This document shows, piece after piece, positions 57,289-64,000 of a stretch of 64,000 nt of DNA (its first letter is position 1; each line of letters begins with the position of its first letter). The stretch covers positions 1 through 64,000 of the forward strand of contig WOUR01000016.1 of assembly GCA_009772935.1 (NCBI GenBank), given 5' to 3'. Both the position numbers and the translations under genes were made by a program. The stretch is from Rhodospirillaceae bacterium (GTDB lineage Bacteria; Pseudomonadota; Alphaproteobacteria; Reyranellales; Reyranellaceae). Under the pieces are notes generated by a model. It searched no databases, was not told the origin of the DNA, and worked only from the letters and a program-made list of their open reading frames with translations.

Positions 57289-58173
57289 ATGAGCATCACC
57301 GTTACGCCAGTGCATCCCGAATTCGTCGCCGAGATCTCCGGCGTCGACGTGGCAAAGCCGCTCGAGCCCACCGACCGCCAGACCATCGAGGACGCCATCA
57401 ACCGCTACGCGGTCGTGGTGTTCCGCGGGCAGGCGCTCGACGACGAGAAGCAGGTCGCCTTCGCCGCCAATTTCGGCCCGATCGAATCCTCGGCGCTGAA
57501 GCTCCGGCATCGCGACATCAAGCACCGGATCGCGTCCAGCCAGGTGGCCGACATCTCGAACCTCGACGGCGACGGCAACGTGATGAAGCCCGATGCACGC
57601 CGCCGGCTCGACGGACTCGCCAACCGGCTGTGGCATACCGATGCCTCGTTCCGCGCCGTGCCCGGCGCCCTCTCGATGCTCTACGCGCATGTCATTCCCG
57701 AGGAAGGCGGCGACACCGAATTCGCCGACATGCGCGCGGCCTACGATGCGCTGCCCGAGGCGAAGAAGAAGGAGCTGGAAGGGCTGGTCGCCGAACATTC
57801 GATCTGGCGCTCGCGCGAGCAGCTCGGCGTGGTGCAGTACACCGACGAGGAACGCGCCTCGCTGCCGCCGGTGCCGCAGCGCGTGGTGCGCACGCATCCC
57901 GGCTCGCACCGCAAGACGCTCTACCTCGCCGCCCACGCCTCGCACATCCTCGGCCTGCCGGTGGCCGACGGACGCCTGATCATCCTCGACCTGATCGAGC
58001 ACGCCACGCAGCCGCGCTTCGTGCATGCCCATCGCTGGGCGAAGGGCGACCTCGTGATCTGGGACAATCGCTGCACCATGCACCGCGCCCGGCCGTTCGA
58101 CACGACCAGGGTTCGCGATCTGCGCCGCGTGACGACGCGCGACGTCGCCTCGACGCTGGAACAGGCGGCCTGA
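57289..58173 (+). CDS. TauD/TfdA-family Fe(II)/2-oxoglutarate-dependent dioxygenase
   Basis: A 294-residue non-haem iron enzyme. The iron facial triad is His and Asp in LWHTDASF (near 116-118) and a distal His in CTMHRARPFD (near 264). The 2-oxoglutarate-binding Arg is in DLRRVTTRD. It resembles the TfdA (phenoxyacetate) branch slightly more than TauD, but the substrate cannot be fixed. GGGAGG lies 6-11 nt before ATG 57289. Confidence 0.9.
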   Translation: MSITVTPVHPEFVAEISGVDVAKPLEPTDRQTIEDAINRYAVVVFRGQALDDEKQVAFAANFGPIESSALKLRHRDIKHRIASSQVADISNLDGDGNVMKPDARRRLDGLANRLWHTDASFRAVPGALSMLYAHVIPEEGGDTEFADMRAAYDALPEAKKKELEGLVAEHSIWRSREQLGVVQYTDEERASLPPVPQRVVRTHPGSHRKTLYLAAHASHILGLPVADGRLIILDLIEHATQPRFVHAHRWAKGDLVIWDNRCTMHRARPFDTTRVRDLRRVTTRDVASTLEQAA

Positions 58174-58191
58174 CGTTCCCGTCGCGCCCGG

Positions 58192-59076
58192 TCAGACCGC
58201 GAGATTGTCGATCAGGCGCGTGCGTCCGAGGCGGGCGGCGGCGATGACGCGCGCCGGGCCCGCGACGCGTTCGAGCGGCTTCAGGCTCTCGGCATCGACC
58301 ACGGTGAAATACTCGACGATGTCGAAGCCGCCGTCGCGCAGCGCCTGGGATGCCACCGCCGTGGCTTCGGCGCAGGAGCTCTTCCCGTCGCGCACCGTGT
58401 CGGCGACCGTCACGAGCTGCCGGTACATGCCCAGCGCCTGGAGGCGCTCGTCCGCGCTCATGTAGCGGTTGCGCGACGACATCGCGAGACCGTCCTTCTC
58501 GCGCACCGTCGGCATGCCCACGATCTCGAACGGCATCGCGAGGTCGCGCACCATGCGCTTGATCACCTGGAGCTGCTGGTAATCCTTCTCGCCGAAATAG
58601 GCGCGGTCGGGCATCGCCATCAGCAGAAGTTTGCTCACCACCGTGGCGACGCCCTGAAAATGGCCGGGTCGCAGCGGGCCGCACAGGCCGTCGGTGATGC
58701 CGGCGACCGTCACGGTCGTGAGCTGCTCGCCGGGATACATCTCCTCCTTGCTGGGCGCGTAGGCGATGCGGCAGCCCGCCTCGCGCAGCTTGGCGAAGTC
58801 GCCCTCCTCGTCGCGCGGATAGGCGGAGAAATCCTCCTTCGGGCCGAACTGCGTCGGATTAACGAAGATGCTGGTCACCGGCACGTCGCCGCGATCGAGC
58901 GCACCCTTCACCAGGCTGACATGGCCCTCGTGCAACGCGCCCATGGTCGGCACCAGCCCGATGGTGCGGCCCGCCTTGCGGAAGCCGGCGACGGCGCGGC
59001 GCAGGTCCGCCACCGTGCGGACGACGAGAAGGCCCGTGTCTTCGATCGGGTTGCTTGAAGTCTTCACTTTGTACAC
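58192..59076 (-). CDS. panC: Pantothenate synthetase
   Basis: A 294-residue enzyme that condenses pantoate and beta-alanine with ATP. The HIGH-like motif is VPTMGALHEGH (42-52), followed by FVNPTQFGPKEDF, RPGHFQGVATVV, FGEKDYQQL and the KMSKS-like LAMSSRNRY. Start GTG 59076 precedes an N-terminal extension of about 18 residues; GTG 59067 is an alternative. panB is not adjacent. A short intergenic stretch separates it from the sulfotransferase gene. Confidence 0.95.
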   Translation of the reverse strand: MYKVKTSSNPIEDTGLLVVRTVADLRRAVAGFRKAGRTIGLVPTMGALHEGHVSLVKGALDRGDVPVTSIFVNPTQFGPKEDFSAYPRDEEGDFAKLREAGCRIAYAPSKEEMYPGEQLTTVTVAGITDGLCGPLRPGHFQGVATVVSKLLLMAMPDRAYFGEKDYQQLQVIKRMVRDLAMPFEIVGMPTVREKDGLAMSSRNRYMSADERLQALGMYRQLVTVADTVRDGKSSCAEATAVASQALRDGGFDIVEYFTVVDAESLKPLERVAGPARVIAAARLGRTRLIDNLAV

Positions 59077-59153
59077 CGCACCCCAATGCCCCTGACCGGT
59101 TCAAATTAGCGGGAATCCACTGGGGATCAATGTGAACGAGGCGCCGTGCGCGG

Positions 59154-59960
59154 TCAGGCTCGCTGCCCCCGGGACGTCACGCGTTTCCAGATGACGTCGT
59201 CGAGACGCGTCATCTCCTCGAGGCGATCGAAGGTCCGCCTCGTCGCGCCAAGTGACTTCAGGTCGGCGATGCGCGACGCGTGATTGCCGCTGCCCCGGTT
59301 CAGGTTCAGGGTGCGCAGCGGCGAGAAGCGCGCACGCAGCGCGCCCCAACGCCCGACGATGCCGCGGGCGCACGCCGCGACGAGATCCTCCTCCACCGCA
59401 GCCAGATCGTCGATCGAGTAAAGTCCATCGAGCGCGCCCAGGTTTCGGTTCGCCTTTGCGAGGAGTTCCGTCTCGGAAATGGAGGCGCCGACCCGGAGGC
59501 GCCTTCGCGCGTCGAACGATCTCTCGGCGAAATAGTAGGCGTAGAAATTGTCGAAGAGGGCATCGAGATGCCGGCGCACTTCGCGGGTACCGCCGTCACA
59601 AAAGAACGCGTCGGGCGACAATGTCAGCGCGGCGTGAAATCCGCGATTCTCGTCGAGAGCAAGACTACGCCCATCCAGCCTGGCGCCCTCGGCCCGCATA
59701 TAGAAATAGTAGGAGACCAGGCGATCCTGCGGCCGACGCAGGGTGCTGAAGGTGAAGCACTCGCCTTCGATCTGATCGAGATAGGTCCAGTCGAAATGGC
59801 CGGTGAAAAGACGATAGGACCTCAGCTGCTCCGCCGACAAGGCCAGGAACTCGAGGTTGTTGGTCGCCGGACAGACATGTCGGGAAAGAAAGAACTGCTG
59901 AAGAAAGATCCGGATGCTCGTTCCTGCCGTCTTTGGAACATGCAAAAACTTGATCTTCAT
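59154..59960 (-). CDS. Sulfotransferase-family protein
   Basis: A 268-residue protein of the Sulfotransfer_2-like group. The 5'-phosphosulfate loop is HVPKTAGTSI (7-16), and the 3'-phosphate-binding Arg/Ser are in STLRRPQDRLVSYYF (73-87). His55 in FTGHFDWTYL may be catalytic. Bacterial members sulfate glycans, lipids or small metabolites; the acceptor is unknown and no PAPS-making genes are adjacent. Codon use is less GC-biased than panC, and it lies next to a tRNA gene, which together suggest transfer. Confidence 0.82.
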   Translation of the reverse strand: MKIKFLHVPKTAGTSIRIFLQQFFLSRHVCPATNNLEFLALSAEQLRSYRLFTGHFDWTYLDQIEGECFTFSTLRRPQDRLVSYYFYMRAEGARLDGRSLALDENRGFHAALTLSPDAFFCDGGTREVRRHLDALFDNFYAYYFAERSFDARRRLRVGASISETELLAKANRNLGALDGLYSIDDLAAVEEDLVAACARGIVGRWGALRARFSPLRTLNLNRGSGNHASRIADLKSLGATRRTFDRLEEMTRLDDVIWKRVTSRGQRA

Positions 59961-60052
59961 CCACGGCTCTCCGACGCCCGAAGGCCGGCCGGAACTCGGC
60001 CATCAGCATGGAGCGCCGTTACGCTCCTGCTGCCAGATGGACCGGTAGAAAT

Positions 60053-60127
<75 letters not shown>

Positions 60128-60238
60128 GCTCCAGATCCGGCCGGGTAGGTTGCCGGAAGGCGGCGTTGATAGGGCTTTTCCGATCCCTTGGCAAGGGCTG
60201 GCGAACCGCTCTTTTCGTCGGTAGAGCCCTCACCCACC

Positions 60239-60733
60239 ATGCTCGATCCGCACCAACTGCTCTCCCGCCTCGACGCGCTCGGCATCGCCCACCGCACCGT
60301 CGAACATCCCCCCGTGTTCACGGTCGAGGAGGCCAAGGCGCTGCGCGGCGACCTACCCGGCCATCACATCAAGAACCTCTTCCTGCGCAACCGGAAGGAG
60401 GAGATGTGGCTGGTGGTGGCGCTCGAGGACCGCGCCATCGACCTGAAGCGGCTCGGCGAGCGGCTGGGCGCGGGCAAGTTCTCGTTCGGCAGCCCGGACC
60501 GGCTGCGCCGCCATCTCGGGGTGGAGCCGGGCTCGGTCACGCCGCTCGCCGTCGTCAACGACCCGGAGCATCAGGTCCGGCTGGTGCTCGACCGCGGCCT
60601 CGCCGACGGCGAGGGTCCGATCAATGCCCACCCGCTGGTCAACACCATGACCACGGCGCTCGCCCTCTCCGACCTGCTGCGCTTCTTCGAAGCGACGGGG
60701 CACGCGCCGGAGTGGCTCGACTTTCCCCTGTAG
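60239..60733 (+). CDS. Prolyl-tRNA editing protein (YbaK/ProXp family)
   Basis: A 164-residue stand-alone deacylase that should clear mischarged tRNA-Pro. The family blocks HPPVFTVEEA, HIKNLFLRNRK (catalytic Lys), LGVEPGSVTPLAVVND and HPLVNTMTTAL are those of the PrdX/ProXp-ala type rather than YbaK/ProXp-cys, so Ala-tRNA-Pro is the likelier substrate. ATG 60239 matches the usual start. It is 32 nt from the znuA start and shares its direction. Confidence 0.88.
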   Translation: MLDPHQLLSRLDALGIAHRTVEHPPVFTVEEAKALRGDLPGHHIKNLFLRNRKEEMWLVVALEDRAIDLKRLGERLGAGKFSFGSPDRLRRHLGVEPGSVTPLAVVNDPEHQVRLVLDRGLADGEGPINAHPLVNTMTTALALSDLLRFFEATGHAPEWLDFPL

Positions 60734-60748
60734 CGTTACGTCGTGTGG

Positions 60749-60763
60749 CGTTATATTATAACG
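60749..60763. promoter_or_regulatory. Zur-like palindrome abutting the znuA start codon
   Basis: CGTTATATTATAACG is a perfect 7-1-7 palindrome in an otherwise GC-rich region. Its core GTTATA-N-TATAAC resembles proteobacterial Zur boxes. It ends 2 nt before the znuA ATG, so repressor binding would cover the start region. Confidence 0.75.
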
Positions 60764-60765
60764 GA

Positions 60766-61677
60766 ATGCTTCGTCGTGCATTCCTCCTGACACCCGCTCT
60801 CCTCGCCGTCGCCCCGCCCGCCTCGGCGCAGGCGCCGATCAAGGCCGTGGCGACCTTCTCGATCCTGGGCGACCTGCTGGCCGAGGTGGCCGGCGACAAG
60901 GTCGAACTGTCGGTCGTGGTCGGTCCCGACATCGACGCGCATGCCTACCAGCCCCGCCCCACCGACGCGCGCGCACTGGCCGACGCGAAGGTGCTGGTGA
61001 GCAACGGGCTGGGCTTCGAAGGCTGGATCGACCGGCTGGCCAAGGCGGCGCCCTTCAAGGGCAAGGCGATCGTGGCGACCGCTGGCGTCGCGACCCTCAA
61101 GGCCGGCGCGGACCACGGTCATTCCCATGGACACTCGCATGGGCAGGGGCCCGACCCGCATTGCTGGCAGGACGTCCAGCGGGTCCGCACCTACGTCGCC
61201 AACATCGCCAAGGGGCTCGCCGAAGCCGATCCGCCGAATGCCGCCTCCTACCGCGAGCGGGCGCAGGACTTCGATCGCCGGCTGGTCGCCCTGGACGCCT
61301 GGGTGAAGGCCGAGATCGCCAGCGTGCCGGCCGACAAGAGGCGGGCGATCACCGGGCACGATTCCTTCCGCTACTTCGCGAGCGCCTACGGCGTGAAGTT
61401 CCAGTCGCCGCGCGGCTACAACACCAGCAGCGAGCCTTCGGCGCGCGACGTCGCGACGCTGATCCGCGAGGTGCGCGAGCAGCGCATCAAGGCGCTGTTC
61501 GTCGAGAACATGACCAACCCCGGCCTGATCGACCAGATCGCGAAGGAATCCGGCGGCGTGGTCGGCCCGCGCCTCTATACCGACGCCCTGTCAGGACCGG
61601 ACGGGCCGGCGCCGACCTACGAGAAGATGATGCGCCACAACGTGACCGCGCTGGTCGCGGGCATGCTGAAGAACTAG
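60766..61677 (+). CDS. znuA: Zinc/manganese ABC transporter substrate-binding protein (ZnuA-like)
   Basis: A 303-residue periplasmic metal receptor. The signal peptide ends PPASAQ near residue 21. Family blocks are AVATFSILGDLLAEVAGDKVEL, DIDAHAYQPRPTDA with a metal His, a His-rich loop HGHSHGHSHG typical of zinc-specific members, GHDSFRYFA with a metal His, and LFVENMTNP. The start codon lies 2 nt after the Zur-like palindrome, with no space for a normal leader, so a leaderless or very short-leader transcript is possible. No znuB or znuC is adjacent; they must be elsewhere. Confidence 0.92.
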   Translation: MLRRAFLLTPALLAVAPPASAQAPIKAVATFSILGDLLAEVAGDKVELSVVVGPDIDAHAYQPRPTDARALADAKVLVSNGLGFEGWIDRLAKAAPFKGKAIVATAGVATLKAGADHGHSHGHSHGQGPDPHCWQDVQRVRTYVANIAKGLAEADPPNAASYRERAQDFDRRLVALDAWVKAEIASVPADKRRAITGHDSFRYFASAYGVKFQSPRGYNTSSEPSARDVATLIREVREQRIKALFVENMTNPGLIDQIAKESGGVVGPRLYTDALSGPDGPAPTYEKMMRHNVTALVAGMLKN

Positions 61678-61722
61678 GGTCTCCCCGACTGAGCCGGAAT
61701 CAACTCGGACCTTCCAAAAGCA

Positions 61723-61830
61723 CCTCACCCTGAGGACCGCGACGCTGGAGCGCGTCTCGAAGGGTGGGCACGAGCACCACGTCTGTTGCCCATCCTTCGA
61801 GACGGCCCTTCGGGCCTCCTCAGGATGAGG
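61723..61830. repeat. Extragenic palindromic repeat, 108 bp
   Basis: Two nested inverted repeats: CCTCACCCTGAGGA (61723-61736) with TCCTCAGGATGAGG (61817-61830), and GTCTCGAAGGGTGGGC (61754-61769) with GCCCATCCTTCGAGAC (61788-61803), each with one mismatch. This architecture and wording recur as an intergenic repeat in several alphaproteobacterial genomes. It lies between convergent znuA and folD and could also stop transcription from both sides. Confidence 0.8.
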
Positions 61831-61862
61831 CAGTGGGTCAACTCGAAGCGGAAAGATTCTGA

Positions 61863-62765
61863 TCAGACAGCGACGAACGGCAGGCCGGCGACCCGCCGGG
61901 CCGCCTGCAGGGTGTTGTACATCAGGCAGGCCACCGTCATCGGGCCGACGCCGCCCGGCACGGGCGTGATGTATCCCGCCACCTTCTGCGCCTCGGCGAA
62001 GGCCACGTCGCCGACCAGCCGGCTCTTGCCCTCCTGCGTCGGGATGCGGTTGATGCCGACGTCGATCACCGCCGCGCCCGGCTTGATCCAGTCGCCCTTC
62101 ACGAACTCGGTCCGGCCGATCGCCACGACGAGGATATCGGCCTGGCGGCAGAGGCCCGGCAGGTCGCGCGTGCGCGAATGGGTGATGGTGACCGTGCAAT
62201 CGGCACGCAGCAGAAGTTGCGCCACCGGCCGGCCGACGAGGTTGGACCGGCCGACGATCACCGCATTGAGGCCCGACAGCGAGCCCAGCGCGTCCTGCAG
62301 CAGCATCGAGACGCCGAGCGGCGTGCAGGGCACCGGGAAGTCGAGCGGAGCGCCCGGCGCGATCGAGCCGAGGCGTCCGACATTCACCGGGTGGAAGCCA
62401 TCGACGTCCTTGGCGGGATCGATGGCGATCAGGACCTGGGCCGTGTCGAGATGCTTCGGCAGCGGCAGCTGGACCAGGATGCCGTTGACCGCGGGATCGG
62501 TATTGAGACGCCCGATCAGTTCCAGCAGCTCGGCCTGCGTCGTGTCCTCGGGCAGCTGGTGGTCGAAGCTCGCCATGCCCAGTTCGACGGCGAGCTTGCC
62601 CTTGCTGCGGACATAGACCTGGCTCGCCGGATCGTCGCCGACCAGCACCGTGGCCAGGCCGGGCTTCGACCCACCCTTGGCCACGAAGCCGGCAACCTCG
62701 GCGCCCACGCGCTGGCGCAGCCCGCCCGCGAAGGCCTTTCCATCGATCAGTTTCGCATCAGCCAT
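61863..62765 (-). CDS. folD: Bifunctional methylenetetrahydrofolate dehydrogenase/cyclohydrolase
   Basis: A 300-residue enzyme of one-carbon metabolism. Substrate residues are in VYVRSKGK (Tyr and catalytic Lys), [11 protein letters not shown] and DGFHPVNVG. The NADP site is [17 protein letters not shown], with PCTPLGV before it. ATG 62765 overlaps the DUF167 stop by 8 nt. It is the last of a leftward FHA-YggT-DUF167-folD series. Confidence 0.96.
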   Translation of the reverse strand: MADAKLIDGKAFAGGLRQRVGAEVAGFVAKGGSKPGLATVLVGDDPASQVYVRSKGKLAVELGMASFDHQLPEDTTQAELLELIGRLNTDPAVNGILVQLPLPKHLDTAQVLIAIDPAKDVDGFHPVNVGRLGSIAPGAPLDFPVPCTPLGVSMLLQDALGSLSGLNAVIVGRSNLVGRPVAQLLLRADCTVTITHSRTRDLPGLCRQADILVVAIGRTEFVKGDWIKPGAAVIDVGINRIPTQEGKSRLVGDVAFAEAQKVAGYITPVPGGVGPMTVACLMYNTLQAARRVAGLPFVAV

Positions 62766-63111
62766 TCTTGCGCATCCATTCGGCAATCCGGTCGGCGAGC
62801 ACGGCAGGGTCGCCCGCGACCATGAGGGTCTTCTCTCGCGCCGTCCCGCCGCGCACGATCTCGAAGGTCGATTTCGGAAGGCGCCAGGCCTGCGACAGCA
62901 GCGCGACGACGGCGTCGTTGGCTTTGCCATCCTCGGGCGCCGCCGTCACTGCGGCCTTGAGCGCCCCTTCGGGCGTGCGCTCGAGCGCCGTACGGCGCGC
63001 CCGCGGCTGGACGCGCAGCTGGATGGTGACGCCGCCGGGGTTCCGGCGCAGGAAGACGGGATCGGCCGGCGGCGGGCTCAGTGCACGAAGGCCGGCCAGA
63101 CATACTCCCAC
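62758..63111 (-). CDS. DUF167/YggU-family protein
   Basis: A small (about 90-117 residue) conserved cytosolic protein of unknown role. The fold signature is [41 protein letters not shown] and REKTLMVAG. There is no ATG or TTG at the family N terminus; GTG 63111, inside the end of yggT, is the nearest standard start and adds about 25 residues. A CTG start closer to the domain is possible. It is translationally linked to YggT, as in many proteobacteria. Confidence 0.8.
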   Translation of the reverse strand: MGVCLAGLRALSPPPADPVFLRRNPGGVTIQLRVQPRARRTALERTPEGALKAAVTAAPEDGKANDAVVALLSQAWRLPKSTFEIVRGGTAREKTLMVAGDPAVLADRIAEWMRKNG

Positions 63112-63371
63112 AGCAGGCTGCGGATGAAGAACAGGCCGAGCAGGAGGATGACGGGCGAGATGTCGACGCCGCCGAGGTTCGGCAGCACGCGACGGATCGG
63201 GCGCAGGACCGGCTCGGTCAACTTGTAGAGCATGTCGACCACGACATTGATGAAGCGGTTGCGGACATTCACCACGCCGAACGCCACCAGCCAGCTCATG
63301 ATCGCGCTCGCGATCACGATCCAGGTGTAGATGTCGATCACCTTGTCGATCAGCACCGCCAGCGACAGCAT
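63078..63371 (-). CDS. YggT-family membrane protein
   Basis: A 97-residue protein with two transmembrane helices (about 12-33 and 72-92) and the conserved stretch LTEPVLRPIRRVLPNLGGVDISPV. ATG 63371 is preceded by GAGGCGGGG; an in-frame ATG at 63398 would add nine residues. The family has been linked to osmotic stress tolerance and, in other bacteria, to cell-division proteins; the exact role is not known. The DUF167 gene overlaps its 3' end. Confidence 0.88.
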   Translation of the reverse strand: MLSLAVLIDKVIDIYTWIVIASAIMSWLVAFGVVNVRNRFINVVVDMLYKLTEPVLRPIRRVLPNLGGVDISPVILLLGLFFIRSLLWEYVWPAFVH

Positions 63372-63449
63372 CGAATCCCCGCCTCTTGAGACCGGCACCG
63401 CGCCGGCCGCGGCACCCTACTCGGCGGGCATTGCCGATCACAAGCCCAT

Positions 63450-64000
63450 TCAGGCCCGCGAAAGCACGAGTTCCACGCTGCCGAGGCGGATCGAGCGCAC
63501 CGCGCTGATGTCGCGCGGTCCATGCTCGGGCAGAAGCCGGGCGCCGTCGATGAAGGTCCCGCCCGGGCTGCCGAGATCCTCGAGGCCCAGACGCTGGCCC
63601 GAGAGCATCAGCCGGGCATGGGGCCGGCCGACCGAGGGATCGGGAACGCTGAGATCCGTCGGCGCGCCGCCCGGGGCGCCGGTCAGCGCATAGGTGCCCG
63701 AGGTGCCGGAGACCGCGAGCGAGACCGTGCCGCCAGTGCCGAGCGTGCCGGAGAGCCGCCAGCCGCGCCCATCGGGCAGGGCCATGGAGGGGCCACCCAG
63801 AGCGACCGGCCCGGTCGCCGGCGCGGGCCCCGGCGGAGGCGCAAAGCCGTAGCCCGCCCCGCCCCCGGCCACGGGTTCGTCGCGCGGCCAGCGCATGAAG
63901 GCGAATATCCAGAGCAGGATCAGGGGCACGATCGTGCCCACGCCGGTCAGCGTGAGCAGGATGGCGCCGAGGCCGGTCCATCCCGGCAGGCCGGCCTTCT
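63450..64000 (-). CDS. FHA-domain membrane protein (5' end outside window)
   Basis: The frame is open to the right edge, so the gene begins beyond the window; an internal GTG at 63941 is not the true start. Visible are two hydrophobic segments at the N-terminal side (LGAILLTLTGVGTIVPLILL), a Gly/Pro/Ala-rich linker, and an FHA domain with a pSer/pThr-binding set (SVGRPHARLML, then GSPGGTFIDGARL with the usual G-T-x-x-N/D-G form). It may bind a phosphorylated partner at the inner membrane. The partner kinase is not visible. Confidence 0.75.
   Translation of the reverse strand, partial: KAGLPGWTGLGAILLTLTGVGTIVPLILLWIFAFMRWPRDEPVAGGGAGYGFAPPPGPAPATGPVALGGPSMALPDGRGWRLSGTLGTGGTVSLAVSGTSGTYALTGAPGGAPTDLSVPDPSVGRPHARLMLSGQRLGLEDLGSPGGTFIDGARLLPEHGPRDISAVRSIRLGSVELVLSRA

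Overview
This is a GC-rich (mostly two-thirds or more G+C) chromosomal window from a free-living alphaproteobacterium. The gene families (PII-AmtB-PII, phoR/pst/phoU/phoB, C-P lyase, EamA exporters, a TorF-type porin and a TauD-family dioxygenase) fit a Rhodospirillales/Reyranella-like soil or freshwater organism. The genus is a guess from gene content only. Coding density is high, many neighbouring genes overlap by 1-10 nt, and one tRNA was found. No CRISPR array, insertion sequence or complete prophage was seen.

Layout. 1-847: 3' part of a sensor histidine kinase. 1051-6060: an accessory-looking, lower-GC block with a peptidoglycan amidase, a lysozyme-like protein, a 516-residue peptidoglycan-binding protein with a lysozyme-like motif, a 67-residue protein and three lipoproteins. 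6366-10713: acyl-CoA dehydrogenase, EamA transporter, hisB, hisH and a bestrophin-like (DUF4239) membrane protein. 10780-18604 (minus strand): an aminotransferase (DapC-like), ftsK and a pqiB-pqiC-pqiA lipid-transport operon. 18837-22122: a nitrogen block with amtB between two PII genes, and a TorF-family porin transcribed divergently; the divergent gap holds two back-to-back sigma-54 promoters. 22211-30825: ubiH, a small membrane protein, a CobW GTPase with a WD40 partner, a broken Bcr/CflA transporter, and a thiF/moeB-dsrE-adenosine kinase-ampG string.

31015-48928 is a phosphorus locus. Leftward pstS-pstC-pstA-pstB-phoU-phoB is followed by rightward phnGHIJKLMN (C-P lyase), then leftward phnC-phnD-phnE-phnE-DUF1045 (phosphonate import), a 70-residue protein and phoR. 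PHO-box-like repeats lie before pstS and phnC, a weaker one lies before phnG, and an FNR/FixK-like palindrome sits between pstS and phnG. phoR points the same way as pstSCAB-phoUB, so the simplest reading is that the phn genes interrupt an ancestral phoR-pst-phoUB operon. Together these genes sense low phosphate, import phosphate and phosphonates, and cleave the C-P bond. No phnP is visible; the DUF1045 protein has the two H-x-T-L motifs of 2H phosphoesterases and could open the cyclic phosphate instead.

48946-64000: housekeeping genes. These are a rhomboid protease, argG, two SAM methyltransferases, rlmN and a SpoU-type RNA methyltransferase, an EamA exporter, a 2-hydroxyacid dehydrogenase, a TauD-family dioxygenase, panC, a sulfotransferase-like protein, tRNA-Gly(GCC), a prolyl-tRNA editing protein, an orphan znuA with a Zur-like palindrome touching its start codon, an extragenic palindromic repeat, folD, DUF167, YggT, and an FHA-domain membrane protein that runs off the right edge.
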